DNA of 64,000 bases from 55-13 sp964501275 (GTDB lineage: Bacteria > Armatimonadota > Fimbriimonadia > Fimbriimonadales > Fimbriimonadaceae): assembly GCA_964501275.1 (NCBI GenBank), contig CAZCSP010000017.1:16417-80416 (forward strand). The letters run 5' to 3'. Below the pieces are notes generated by a model, which worked only from the letters and a program-made list of their open reading frames with translations, did not search any database and had not been told where the DNA came from. Positions 14,805 to 23,684 of the stretch are shown in pieces (position 1 is the stretch's first letter; every line of letters starts with the position of its first letter). Position numbers and translations under genes: made by a program.

Positions 14805-16430
14805 CTACTTGAGGTCCGATGCTTTGAAGCGAACCGCCTTGATGAATGGCGGCTTGCCTTTCTCCCAGTAGCCATAGGTCGTCGCCACAAGCGTCCCATC
14901 CGGGAGGAGTTCTAGGCCGGGGTAGCCGCAGTCCCAGGAATCCTGGTTGTCGAGCAAGCGAATCCTCAACTGCCCCTCCTTACCCATCAGGAGATCGCTA
15001 TAGGTCCCCACCCAGGCCACGAAGTCACCCTTCCACGGACCTTCCATCATGTCTCGAAAGACGGCGACGATCCGCCCATCCGGGAGGCGGCGGAGAGTGT
15101 GGCGGTCTCCGGTGAGGTTCGGGTGCATTGGGCGGGGCGCGCCCCAGGTTTTGCCTTCATCCGTCGAGACCATCAGGTGCGAAGGTTTTTGGCGGCGGTT
15201 CTCTCGCAATAGGACCGCGATCTGCCGCCCGTCGTCGCTCCGAATCTGCCCTGGCTCGCAGAGGTGGACTTCACTGGAGCTTTGCAGGGCGCGAGGGGCG
15301 GACCAGGTTTCGCCGAGGTCGGCGGACTCCGTTTGGTAGAGTGTGAAGGTTCCACCCGCCTTGCCTTCCCGCGCGAAGAAACGCCCATCGTCGTGGAACA
15401 TCGCGATCAGGCGTCCATCGCGGGTCGGCTCCACAAAGCCCATCACCACGATCCCGCCCCAGTCCCCGACCTGCCGCAACGGGGTCCAGGTCTTGCCCTC
15501 GTCGTCGCTCGTGGCGATTCGGGCCGGGTAGAGGCCGGACCACAGGATGAGCCGCTTCGGCCCCACCCGATGGATGGTCGGTGTCTCCAAAGAGGTCGCC
15601 CAGTTTTCGGGAACGGGAAGACGGTCGCTCCAGGTTTTGCCGCCATCTTCCGACCGTTTCATGATGATCGCCCCTTTCCCGTGTCCCTTGGGGTAGACGG
15701 CGAGGATGGTTCGGTTGTCGGCGAGGAGGGTGGTCGAGACGTGGCCCAGGTATTGCCCCTCCTCTTGATCCACCGTGACCTGCCGCTTCCGGTGCCTTGC
15801 CCAGTCGATGGTCTTCACTTTAGCGGGTTTCCTCCCAAACAGCTTCTCGGCGATGTCCTGCGCCATGACCTGGAATCCCGCATTGCTGGGATGCAGTTTG
15901 TCGGGAAACATCTCGGGCGTGTGGCGGAAGAGCGAGAAGGCATCGTAGGTTTGGCAGTCGTTCTCTCGGGCCAACTCTTCCAGGATCGGGATGATCTCAT
16001 AGGCCAGATTCTTGGGCCGCCAGTCGGCATCCGGGAAGAACATCGGCGGCGGGAGCATCACGACGACTTTTGGCTTCGACTTGAGAGCCTGGAAGCCACG
16101 GACTAGGCTCAGGTAGGAACTGCGAAAACGGTCCCCCCGCTCTCGCCAATTCAGTCCTGGAGAGTCGTTGGTTCCCAGCATCATCAGGACCAGGTTTGGC
16201 TGATAGGCGATGGCCTCCTCGCACTCCTGAAGCTTGTGATATTGGAGCGGACCGGGCAAGACGCTCGCGCTGGTTTTCCCAAAATTCCGCACCTGGTATC
16301 GACTGCCCAGCAACTGCTGGAGTTGGGCCGGATACCCATTCATCCCGCCGCGCCCCTCGGTAAGAGAGTCCCCCACGCAGGCAACCTTGATCGGCGCGAA
16401 CAGGATCGTCAGGGCAAGAACGGTCGTCAT
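14805..16430 (-). CDS. SGNH esterase-sialidase fusion
   Basis: A ~541-residue two-domain exoenzyme. After a short signal (TTVLALTILFAP), residues ~15-200 are an SGNH/GDSL esterase: GDSLTEG (block I, catalytic Ser), MMLGTNDS (block III) and DKLHPSNAG (block V, Asp-His). Residues ~215-540 are a sialidase-like propeller with Asp-box repeats: SEDGGKTWS, SDDEGKTWT, SADLGETWS and STDEGKTWG. The reading is a sialate O-acetylesterase joined to an exo-sialidase, so one chain could deacetylate and release sialic acid. ATG 16430 has AGAGG six nt upstream; ATG 16436 is the alternative. Sialidase specificity is inferred, since other propellers also carry Asp boxes. Confidence 0.88.
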   Translation of the reverse strand: MTTVLALTILFAPIKVACVGDSLTEGRGGMNGYPAQLQQLLGSRYQVRNFGKTSASVLPGPLQYHKLQECEEAIAYQPNLVLMMLGTNDSPGLNWRERGDRFRSSYLSLVRGFQALKSKPKVVVMLPPPMFFPDADWRPKNLAYEIIPILEELARENDCQTYDAFSLFRHTPEMFPDKLHPSNAGFQVMAQDIAEKLFGRKPAKVKTIDWARHRKRQVTVDQEEGQYLGHVSTTLLADNRTILAVYPKGHGKGAIIMKRSEDGGKTWSDRLPVPENWATSLETPTIHRVGPKRLILWSGLYPARIATSDDEGKTWTPLRQVGDWGGIVVMGFVEPTRDGRLIAMFHDDGRFFAREGKAGGTFTLYQTESADLGETWSAPRALQSSSEVHLCEPGQIRSDDGRQIAVLLRENRRQKPSHLMVSTDEGKTWGAPRPMHPNLTGDRHTLRRLPDGRIVAVFRDMMEGPWKGDFVAWVGTYSDLLMGKEGQLRIRLLDNQDSWDCGYPGLELLPDGTLVATTYGYWEKGKPPFIKAVRFKASDLK

Positions 16431-16453
16431 AGCCATCCTCTATTGTCGCTCAA

Positions 16454-16981
16454 TCAGGAGGGGACGTGGCGACGTTTCCGCAGGATGTGAACGCATAGCC
16501 CAAAGCCTCCGATCCCTGCTCCCAGGTAGGAAAGCGTGTGCGCCACCCATACCGACGAGAACCTGGCGTATTCTTCCGGATCCTCTATCCAGAAACCGAC
16601 CGTGTTCGGTGAAACCTGAAAACCGGCAGCCCGGCTGATTACATAGCCAAGTGCGGCAAGCGCTCCTGTCACGCCCATCACAAACAAGAGCGGACGAACC
16701 AAGTCTCGCCATATCCAATGGCTTCCTTTGCCAAGCACAGAGGCGCAAGACAGGAGGATCCCCAAGATCAGCCCAACCCACCAGGTGGCGACCACTCCCC
16801 AAAAGAGGGCAACGACCGTGAGGTTGGGATGCTGGAAGAAGTCGGCGTGGACTTGCCACTCGGTGAAGTAAGCCGGGGAAAGGCGAACCGTGATCTGGTC
16901 ATGAATGAGGCCATAGCCCACACTGGCGGCGATTGCCAAGCCGACAATCTTCCCCGATTCCACCAACGGCCCACGACTCAT
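16454..16981 (-). CDS. integral membrane protein of unknown function
   Basis: The 175-residue product has four predicted membrane segments (about residues 11-27, 53-78, 92-112 and 143-164). A conserved-looking 'ITVRLSPAYFTEW' loop follows the first, and 'WGVVATWWVGLILGILL' forms the second. I recall similar uncharacterised proteins in other diderm phyla but cannot give a function. It lies just upstream of the SGNH-sialidase gene on the same strand (23 bp gap), so the two may be cotranscribed. Confidence 0.75.
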   Translation of the reverse strand: MSRGPLVESGKIVGLAIAASVGYGLIHDQITVRLSPAYFTEWQVHADFFQHPNLTVVALFWGVVATWWVGLILGILLSCASVLGKGSHWIWRDLVRPLLFVMGVTGALAALGYVISRAAGFQVSPNTVGFWIEDPEEYARFSSVWVAHTLSYLGAGIGGFGLCVHILRKRRHVPS

Positions 16982-17044
16982 GATCCTGAGGCCGTTTTAC
17001 CACCGCCCCTAGTGTCTAACGCCGCGATGCCCTAACGCCGTCCC

Positions 17045-18508
17045 TCAGCTCGCCGCCGCTTCGAAAACCACCGACCTCGCCCCAACCGCCTGCCGATAGA
17101 GGTCCGCATACTCGACCGCGCTCTTGTCCCAGGAGAAGTCCGCCGCCATCCCCGCCTCTACATAGAGGCCCCATTGGGTTCGGTCAGCGAAGGCCTCGCT
17201 GGCTCGGGAGATCGCAGCCCAAAGGTCTTCGGGGGTGGAGTTTTCGAACACAAACCCGTTGTCTCCCTCGAACACCGTATCCGCCAGGCCACCTGTCTTT
17301 CGCACCACCGGCACCGTGCCATAGCGCATCGCGATCATTTGCCCCAGGCCACAGGGCTCGAAGGCGCTGGGCATGAGGAACATATCGCACCCGGCATAGA
17401 CGCGTTGGGCCAATTCCGCGTCGAACTCCTCCACGAACCGCAGGCAGTCCGGGAACACCTTTGCAAACTCTCTCAGACGGTTGGCGATGGCGGGGTCGCC
17501 CAAGCCCTGCACCACCAACTGGGCAGGCAACTCGGCTAGCTGGGGAATGACCTCCAAAACCAGATCGAGCCCCTTCTGATTGCTCAGGCGGCTGACGATT
17601 CCCAATAGCGGCACATTCGGCTTGACCGGCAGGTCCAATTCGCTCTGAAGCCTCGCCTTGCAAGTGATCTTGCCCGACACGTCCTCGCAGGAGAAGTTGG
17701 CGGGAAGGGCGGGGTCGATTTCGGGGTTGAAAGCGTCCAAATCCAGACCGTTTAGAATCCCATGCAGACAGCCTCCCTTTGCCAAGTGGACCATCAGGCC
17801 CTCCAAAGTGCAACCAAACCTGGGAGTCTGAATCTCCTCGGCATAACGTGGGCTCACCGTGTTGACCTGGTCCGAATACACGCACCCCGCTTTCAAAAAG
17901 TTCACCCGCCCCCAAGTCTCAAGCTGTTCAGAGTTGAACAGTCGTCGGGAAAGGCGTAACTGGTCCAGCACATAAAGGTCGAATTCGCCCTGGTACGCCA
18001 AATTGTGGATGGTGAAGATGCTGGCGACTCGGCTCCAACTCGGGGCGTATTTCTCGCGCATCAAGACCGGGATGAAGCCCGTCTGCCAGTCGTTGCAATG
18101 CACCACATCCGGCCGCAGGTCGAGGGCCTTGGCGATCTGGAGCACGGCCTCAGAGAAGAACAGATACTGATCCACCCCCGGCAGATAGATGCGCTCGCTG
18201 GAGGTGGCTTGAATAAAGAAATCGGCCCCACCCACCAACAAAACCCGCACCCCGTCCATCGAGGTCTCCTTTACCCAGGCATCCACTTGCCAGTCAGGGT
18301 TGATCGAGACCGATATGTCGCTACCGACATCCGAGATCGACCAGCGCGGATCGTCCAGGACCATCTGGTAAGCGGGCATCACGACGGTAACGTCGTGGCC
18401 CAACGCTCGCAAAGCTTTGGGCAAAGACCCGGCGACATCCGCCAACCCGCCCACTTTGGCAAAAGGGGACACCTCCGCCGAAACAAAGAGAATATTCAAC
18501 GACTCCAC
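17045..18508 (-). CDS. glgA: glycogen synthase (ADP-glucose type)
   Basis: Transfers glucose from ADP-glucose to a growing alpha-1,4-glucan; GT5 family, 487 residues, cytoplasmic. NILFVSAEVSPFAKVGGLADVAGSLP is the substrate-binding N-terminal motif with the KxGGL signature. GIVSRLSNQKGLDL and MPSAFEPCGLGQMIAMRYGTVPVVRKTGGLADTV form the C-terminal nucleotide-sugar site. GTG 18508 is taken as start; TTG 18499, three codons on, begins exactly at the conserved NILF and has GGAG before it, so it is a real alternative. No other glycogen gene is adjacent. Confidence 0.95.
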   Translation of the reverse strand: MESLNILFVSAEVSPFAKVGGLADVAGSLPKALRALGHDVTVVMPAYQMVLDDPRWSISDVGSDISVSINPDWQVDAWVKETSMDGVRVLLVGGADFFIQATSSERIYLPGVDQYLFFSEAVLQIAKALDLRPDVVHCNDWQTGFIPVLMREKYAPSWSRVASIFTIHNLAYQGEFDLYVLDQLRLSRRLFNSEQLETWGRVNFLKAGCVYSDQVNTVSPRYAEEIQTPRFGCTLEGLMVHLAKGGCLHGILNGLDLDAFNPEIDPALPANFSCEDVSGKITCKARLQSELDLPVKPNVPLLGIVSRLSNQKGLDLVLEVIPQLAELPAQLVVQGLGDPAIANRLREFAKVFPDCLRFVEEFDAELAQRVYAGCDMFLMPSAFEPCGLGQMIAMRYGTVPVVRKTGGLADTVFEGDNGFVFENSTPEDLWAAISRASEAFADRTQWGLYVEAGMAADFSWDKSAVEYADLYRQAVGARSVVFEAAAS

Positions 18509-18615
18509 AGATATAAAAAGACCCCGATCCTTAGGATTCCAATATGCCTATCATCGGCAACTAGGACGTAGGACGGGATAGCGGGGGCATTTGTTTATTG
18601 GAAATAGGCCAAAAG

Positions 18616-18692
18616 AGGGGCATTAGGTGTTAGGTGTGAGGCATCAGGCTCGTGGCGCATGCCCAAAACCTAACACCCAACGCCTAGTGCCC
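18616..18692. repeat. imperfect inverted word repeat downstream of the dprA-like gene
   Basis: GGCATTAGGTGTTAGGTGT faces its near complement ACCTAACACCCAACGCCTAGTGCC. The element sits 3 bp past the stop of the DprA-like gene and could terminate that transcript. Confidence 0.7.
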
Positions 18693-18695
18693 TCT

Positions 18696-19565
18696 CTACA
18701 ACAAACTCCCCTGCACCGGCCCTGCCGTCTCCAAAAGGCCCTCCAGGTCCTCGGCTTTCTTGATCGAGACTCCACCCTTGGCAAGCAACCCCTGGTTCCC
18801 CTCTATGGAAACATCCCGAACCAGAACAGGGCAGAGGCTCTGCCGCAGGGCTTCGGTCGCCCCAGACCAAGTGCCGCCTGACTCGGACGCCGAGGACACC
18901 ACGACCGTCCCGAGCGACCCCGCATAAATCAGCTTGTTCCGAGCCATCGCGTTGCCCACCAGGAAGCCAATGTCCGGGGCAAAGGGGGTGGCGAGGCAGA
19001 TTTGGCCCGACTCCACATCCCACTTCCGCATATGCTTCACCAACGACTCCGCCAAAATCCCAACCGCCGAACCTCCGACTTCCAAGGCCGCCTGCATCGC
19101 GATCTCGTCCACTCCTTTCGCCCCGCCCGAGATCACAGCATGGCCCAGTCGCACCGCTTCGGAAGCCACATCCCGACTAAAGCCCATCCCCGCCGAATCC
19201 ACCTCCCTCGACCCCACGACGCCAATGGAGGAAGCGTTCAGCAAGTTCGCATTCCCGGCCACAAACAGATGGCTGGCCGTCTTATCCCCCAGACGCTCGA
19301 TCCATAACTGCGGGAAATCCGGTTCAAACTCGGTGACCAGCGTGATCCCGGCCTCGCTCAAACGGGCCACCTTCTCCTCAAACTCCTCCATCCGATCCAG
19401 CCGCTTTTGGATCAACTCCGCATCGACTCCCGGCAAGCGGACCCGGGCGGTGGGGAGGATTTCCGATTCCGGCAACTGCTTGATCGCTCGCCAAGCCGCC
19501 CCCGGCATCGGGTCCAAGTCCGGCAGGAGTTGGCTGGTGAGGGCGGCGACAACCAGGGGCTTCAA
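18696..19565 (-). CDS. DprA/Smf-like SLOG-domain protein
   Basis: About 289 residues. The SLOG/Rossmann core is clear: SSIGVVGSREVDSAGMGF, then HAVISGGAKGVDEIAMQAAL, matching the VGSR and SG-x-(A/G)-x-G-(I/V)-D motifs of DprA (about residues 95-170). The remaining ~120 residues differ from housekeeping DprA. Classical DprA loads RecA on incoming single strands; other SLOG proteins bind nucleotides. Start is TTG 19565, with GAGGAG six nt upstream, overlapping the helicase stop (TTGA), so the two are tightly coupled. Nearby GTT codons are not starts. A DNA-uptake or defence role is inferred from the partner. Confidence 0.87.
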   Translation of the reverse strand: MKPLVVAALTSQLLPDLDPMPGAAWRAIKQLPESEILPTARVRLPGVDAELIQKRLDRMEEFEEKVARLSEAGITLVTEFEPDFPQLWIERLGDKTASHLFVAGNANLLNASSIGVVGSREVDSAGMGFSRDVASEAVRLGHAVISGGAKGVDEIAMQAALEVGGSAVGILAESLVKHMRKWDVESGQICLATPFAPDIGFLVGNAMARNKLIYAGSLGTVVVSSASESGGTWSGATEALRQSLCPVLVRDVSIEGNQGLLAKGGVSIKKAEDLEGLLETAGPVQGSLL

Positions 19566-21634
19566 GAGTCGCTCCTCGGCCTTGCCGTCGCTAACGTAAA
19601 GGGCACCACTTGCGAAACCCCCGCCCGCCTGAGCTTGATCGCGATCGCGACCAGGGTCCAGCCCGAATCCACGATGTCGTCGAATAGCAGGCAAGGCCCC
19701 CGCCGAATCTTCTGGGGATCGACCTCGAAGGCGTCCCACACGTTCTGTAATTGTCTCGTCGAGTTCTGCATCATCTTTTGTTCTTCATTGGGCCGAGGCT
19801 TGAGGACCGCCTCCGCCGCCGGAATCCCCAGCTTCGCCGCCAGCCTCCGGGCAAAGTTCTCCACCGGTCCCCGACGATGATTGGGCACCCAGGTCAGCCA
19901 CTCCGGCTTGGTTCCCAGCTTCCCAATCGCCTCCAGACAGGGCGCCAGCAGCTCATCGCTGAATCCACCCTCCTCATACTTCCCCGCCCGCACAAGCTTC
20001 CCCCAGCCCGCGTCGTTGTAGACGCTCAGGGCCAAGCCGGGCTCGTGCAGGTCTTCACTGGGAATCTTCTTGCGCCGCTGAGGATCGGCAAAACCGGGCG
20101 GGAAGAAGGTGGGCGGCGAAATGATATGCTCGTCGTGCTGAAGGAACTTGATCGCCGCCAAGATCAACTCCTGGCTGGGATAGGGGTGCTTCAACTCCCG
20201 GCAGTTGTCGCACTTGCCGCAAGGCTTGGCCTCGGGGTCGTCCAGCGCCTTGGCCAAGAACTCCATCCGACATTGGCTGGTCCGGGCGAACTCCCGCATC
20301 TGCTCCAACTCCTGCATCCGCTGGCTGGTGATCTCCTCCGACCTCAGCTTCGCGTAGTTCCAAGCCGGATCGATCCACCGATACCCGTCCCGGTCATGGG
20401 CGACGGCCCCTTCCACCTCCAACAGCTTCAACGCCTTCTCGACTTTGGATCGCCGCAGGTTGGTCTTCGCGGTCACGGCGTCGATGGTGGGCATCGTGCC
20501 CGCCTCCAAAAGGGGACGTACCAGGTCGAATGCATCCGCACCAGGGAACGCCGAGTCGATGAAATATTGGGTGATCTCGTCGTCCTCCGAGCCCTCCAAC
20601 AACACCACCTCCGCCCGATCCAACGCGCGCCCGGCCCGCCCGATCTGCTGGTAGTAGCTGATGACCGATCCCGGCCTCTGGAAATGGACGATGAAGGAGA
20701 CATCCGCCTTGTCATAGCCCATCCCAAGCGCGGTCGTGGCGCACAGCACCTTGATCTGGTTGTCCTGGAAACGCCGCTCGACCTCGATCCGCTCCTCGGT
20801 CGGCAACTGGGCGTAGTAGGGCTGGGCGTCGATCCCCTGGCTCTGCAACCACTCCGCCACCCGCTTGGCGTCGTGGACCGTCAAGGTGTAGACGATCCCC
20901 GACCCCGGCACTTTTGGCAGGAATTGGGCCAGCCAAGCCAGCCTCTCCGACTGATCCTTTAGAATCTGCACCCTTAGCCGCAGGCTCTCTCGCATCAGAG
21001 GCCCACGTTGGATGCGCAAAGACTCCCCCAGTTGCTCCCGAATGTCCTCGATGACTCGGTCGTTGGCCGTGGCAGTCGTCGCAAGGATCGCCGCCTCCGG
21101 GTTCAGCCTCCCAACCGACTCCAGAATCCGCCGATAGTCGGGCCGGAAGTCGTGGCCCCAGTCGCTGATACAGTGGGCCTCGTCGATCACCAAGAGCCGA
21201 GTCCGCTTTTCCAAGCCGGGAAGCAGGCGGGATTTGAAGTCGGGATTGCCCAGACGCTCAGGCGAGACCAGGAGCAGGTCGATGCCATCCTGATCCAAGT
21301 CGTACTCCACCAGCGCCCACTCGTCCCGGTTGGTCGAGTTGATGCTAACGGCATTCAGTTTGAACCGCGCGGCCAAGTCGGTCTGGTTGCGCATCAGGGA
21401 GAGAAGCGGGCTCACCAGCAGAGTCGGCCCCGCACCCTGGGAGCGCAGAAGCCGGGTCGCCAGGAAGTACACCAGACTCTTTCCCCACCCCGTCCGCTGG
21501 ACCACCAACTCCCGCGCCCCCGGCGACAAGATCGGCTCGATTGCCTCCCACTGCCCATCCCGAAACCCCGCCCCTGGCCCAAAAGCCTCGGACAGATGAT
21601 TCGTCGCAGACTCACGCAAGGCAGCGGTAAGCAT
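19562..21634 (-). CDS. RecQ-like helicase fused to ComF-type phosphoribosyltransferase
   Basis: A 690-residue fusion. Residues ~20-340 are a RecQ superfamily 2 helicase: QRTGWGKSLVY (Walker A), VIDEAHCISDWGHDFRPDY (DEAH), TTATAND and QQIGRAGRALDRAEV (motif VI). Residues ~465-495 carry the RecQ zinc site CRMEF...PCGKCDNC. The C-terminal ~160 residues are a ComF-like phosphoribosyltransferase: WVPNHRRGPVENFARRLA, a QLQNVWDAF stretch, and the PRPP loop LLFDDIVDSGWT. Housekeeping RecQ instead ends in winged-helix and HRDC domains. ComF and DprA both belong to natural competence, so the pair looks like a repurposed competence/DNA-processing module. Confidence 0.92.
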   Translation of the reverse strand: MLTAALRESATNHLSEAFGPGAGFRDGQWEAIEPILSPGARELVVQRTGWGKSLVYFLATRLLRSQGAGPTLLVSPLLSLMRNQTDLAARFKLNAVSINSTNRDEWALVEYDLDQDGIDLLLVSPERLGNPDFKSRLLPGLEKRTRLLVIDEAHCISDWGHDFRPDYRRILESVGRLNPEAAILATTATANDRVIEDIREQLGESLRIQRGPLMRESLRLRVQILKDQSERLAWLAQFLPKVPGSGIVYTLTVHDAKRVAEWLQSQGIDAQPYYAQLPTEERIEVERRFQDNQIKVLCATTALGMGYDKADVSFIVHFQRPGSVISYYQQIGRAGRALDRAEVVLLEGSEDDEITQYFIDSAFPGADAFDLVRPLLEAGTMPTIDAVTAKTNLRRSKVEKALKLLEVEGAVAHDRDGYRWIDPAWNYAKLRSEEITSQRMQELEQMREFARTSQCRMEFLAKALDDPEAKPCGKCDNCRELKHPYPSQELILAAIKFLQHDEHIISPPTFFPPGFADPQRRKKIPSEDLHEPGLALSVYNDAGWGKLVRAGKYEEGGFSDELLAPCLEAIGKLGTKPEWLTWVPNHRRGPVENFARRLAAKLGIPAAEAVLKPRPNEEQKMMQNSTRQLQNVWDAFEVDPQKIRRGPCLLFDDIVDSGWTLVAIAIKLRRAGVSQVVPFTLATARPRSDS

Positions 21635-21635
21635 T

Positions 21636-21653
21636 TGTAGATATCAGTCTACA
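21636..21653. promoter_or_regulatory. palindromic operator candidate upstream of the helicase gene
   Basis: TGTAGA (21636-21641) and TCTACA (21648-21653) are perfect 6-bp arms with a 6-bp centre, beginning 2 bp before the ATG at 21634. The site would overlap the transcription start of the helicase-dprA operon, as expected for a repressor of a toxic or stress-induced system. It matches no regulator I know. Confidence 0.55.
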
Positions 21654-21700
21654 TCTTTCTCAAGAAAACCGCAAGTCTGATCGAAGGCTACGGGGTGTGG

Positions 21701-22267
21701 CTACTGCGGCAGTCTACGCAGTTGGTAGAGGTACAGATCGGCAATCTGCCGGTCGGTTTTTCTTTTGACCTCCTTCACCACATCAATTCGAATCCAGCAG
21801 ACGCCGTTTGGGTGCCCGCCGTCCTCAATCTCCGTATAACTGAAGTAGTCGCCGTCCACGGCGTTTACAACAGCATCGACGTTCTCCTTATCCACCCGAA
21901 AGGTGATCGCCTCGCCTTGCCCGGCGGCGGTTTTCAAAGCGCGGGTAATAGCCTGGGTGTTGGTCGCCTTGACGCCGGCGGCAGGCTTTTCCCCGATCAG
22001 GTCTTGGTAGATGGGATGCAGAATTTCCAGACCCTTGAGGTAGTCGGTCTCAAAGTCCAGCCACACAATCTCACCCATCGGGACCAGCTGATCCTCGTCG
22101 GGCCTCCCGCAAACTCCCACCTCCTCGAAAAGGATCGAGTCTCCGTTGATCTGCTTCACAAACCCGACACAAAAAATTGACGGATCGTCGTCCCATTTGT
22201 GAAAAGCTACGAGGCGGCGGTTGGCCTGTGATTCTTTCAGCTTCTCCAGGATGGGTGTTGGGAGCAT
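21701..22267 (-). CDS. soluble protein of unknown function
   Basis: The 188-residue product has no signal peptide or membrane segment. The N-terminal half has short beta strands (RLVAFHKWDDDPSIFCVGFVKQINGDSILFEEVG) that suggest a small barrel; the C-terminal half is mixed. No family recognised. ATG 22267 has a TAGCTT box 6 nt upstream and no Shine-Dalgarno, indicating a leaderless mRNA independent of the esterase-like gene that ends upstream. Base use is like the neighbours. Confidence 0.78.
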   Translation of the reverse strand: MLPTPILEKLKESQANRRLVAFHKWDDDPSIFCVGFVKQINGDSILFEEVGVCGRPDEDQLVPMGEIVWLDFETDYLKGLEILHPIYQDLIGEKPAAGVKATNTQAITRALKTAAGQGEAITFRVDKENVDAVVNAVDGDYFSYTEIEDGGHPNGVCWIRIDVVKEVKRKTDRQIADLYLYQLRRLPQ

Positions 22268-22276
22268 GGTGCGAAG

Positions 22277-23545
22277 CTACCGCTTGAACACCTGAACCGG
22301 CTGGGTCAGGCTGAATTCCCGTCCGCCGACGCGGAAGCGGGCTTCGGCAAGGATGGCCTGATTGCCCGTGGACGAGGACGTGTATCGAAGAACCGGTTTG
22401 ACTCCCTTTGCGTCGGAAGGCGTTGCCTGCGATACTTCGGCCAGCTTTTCCCACTTCGAATCTCGGAAATCCAAGTTGGATGAAGTATTCATCCAGACCT
22501 TTCCCGAGACGAATCCGGGCGACGAGATATCGAACTGAGTGGTAAAGCTTCCGGCATCCTTCCAGGTCCTGGCGCTCCACTTGGGCATCGGGAACGCTCC
22601 CGCCAGGGACCTGCCAAACATTCCGATCGTCTCGATCGCCAATATCCCGCCGCCGAGGTCGTGGCTGACGTTAGGGATGATTCGGGCCCATTTGGGCTGC
22701 TTGAGGTCGCCCCAGTATTTACTGAGCGCATCAACCGTCCAATAGGGGTCGTTGCCGCCGTTGACGATAAGGGTGGGGACTTTGATGCGGTCTCGGTACG
22801 AGTAGGGATCGACCATCGCCGACAGCTTCTTACCCTGCGCGGTATCCAGCTTGGCCTGCAAGCCGCGCCGGGTGTAGTCTTGGATTTGCAGACTGTATTC
22901 GCCCCAGGAGTCGATCTGATGCTTCATCTGCACAGGAATGTTCAGGTTGTCGTAGACCATCGGCGCGATCCCGGCGACACGCTTATCCCCGGATGCTCCG
23001 ACCAGCCAGGTAGTCCAACCTCGCTTACTGGCCCCGGTGACGAGAAACTTCTTGAGCGGGTTATCAGACTTCTTGGTGACATCCTCCACCGCGTCCATCG
23101 CCCGGATCGCGCTCTTGGTCATGGGGAAGAGCAGGGGCCAACTGGCGTCTCGGGTGGCGAGGTACTTCTCAAAGGTGTGGGCGATCAGGTCGTCCTCGCG
23201 CATATCCCAGATAGGCTGGTTGGGGACGCCGAAGAGCATCGCCACTGGCATTCCGGTCGCCGAACTCAGGAGTCTGATCTGCATCCTATCGCCGTCTCGC
23301 GGACCATCGCCGGTGATGTAGAGGACGCCGGTTCCCTTGAACTCGACCTTCGGCGGCTGTTGGATTAAGACGCCGTGCTTCCAAACCACACCTTGCCAAG
23401 TTTGGCTGGTTAACTCGATTTCCGTCTGCCCCTGATCCTCGCGAAGAACACGCCAGGAAACCGATGGGTCCTTCTTGGCGAGGAAGTCCTGAAGTTCCTG
23501 GGGCGCGGCGGGGGTTAAGACGAGGCTGCAAATCAGCGATAGCAT
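22277..23545 (-). CDS. secreted PhoPQ-activated pathogenicity-related family protein
   Basis: About 422 residues with a signal peptide (LSLICSLVLTPAAPQ). It matches the PqaA-type alpha/beta-hydrolase-like family. GVLYITGDGPRDGD opens the core, FLVTGASKRGWTTWLVGA holds the nucleophile-elbow Ser (GASKRG), TLIVNGGNDPYW holds the acid, and IIPNVSHDLGG the His. The substrate is unknown. ATG 23545 is chosen because the signal peptide starts there; the frame runs on to 23587. Divergent to the envelope-protein gene at 23685. Confidence 0.85.
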   Translation of the reverse strand: MLSLICSLVLTPAAPQELQDFLAKKDPSVSWRVLREDQGQTEIELTSQTWQGVVWKHGVLIQQPPKVEFKGTGVLYITGDGPRDGDRMQIRLLSSATGMPVAMLFGVPNQPIWDMREDDLIAHTFEKYLATRDASWPLLFPMTKSAIRAMDAVEDVTKKSDNPLKKFLVTGASKRGWTTWLVGASGDKRVAGIAPMVYDNLNIPVQMKHQIDSWGEYSLQIQDYTRRGLQAKLDTAQGKKLSAMVDPYSYRDRIKVPTLIVNGGNDPYWTVDALSKYWGDLKQPKWARIIPNVSHDLGGGILAIETIGMFGRSLAGAFPMPKWSARTWKDAGSFTTQFDISSPGFVSGKVWMNTSSNLDFRDSKWEKLAEVSQATPSDAKGVKPVLRYTSSSTGNQAILAEARFRVGGREFSLTQPVQVFKR

Positions 23546-23611
23546 GTCGGTTATTTTGCCAGCAATTCGCTTGAACGAACCGGGCACAGATTCAGGTCTG
23601 TACGTTACGAC

Positions 23612-23639
23612 TTGACAAAGAGTTTCAAGCGTGTAAGAA
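23612..23639 (+). promoter_or_regulatory. sigma70-type promoter
   Basis: Consensus TTGACA (23612-23617), 16-bp spacer, TAAGAA (23634-23639). It would start transcription about 40 nt before ATG 23685, so this gene, unlike many here, has an untranslated leader. Confidence 0.7.
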
Positions 23640-23684
23640 TAGTCTGACTTTCCCGCGAGTCGGGATCATGTGGGTACGGTGGAT

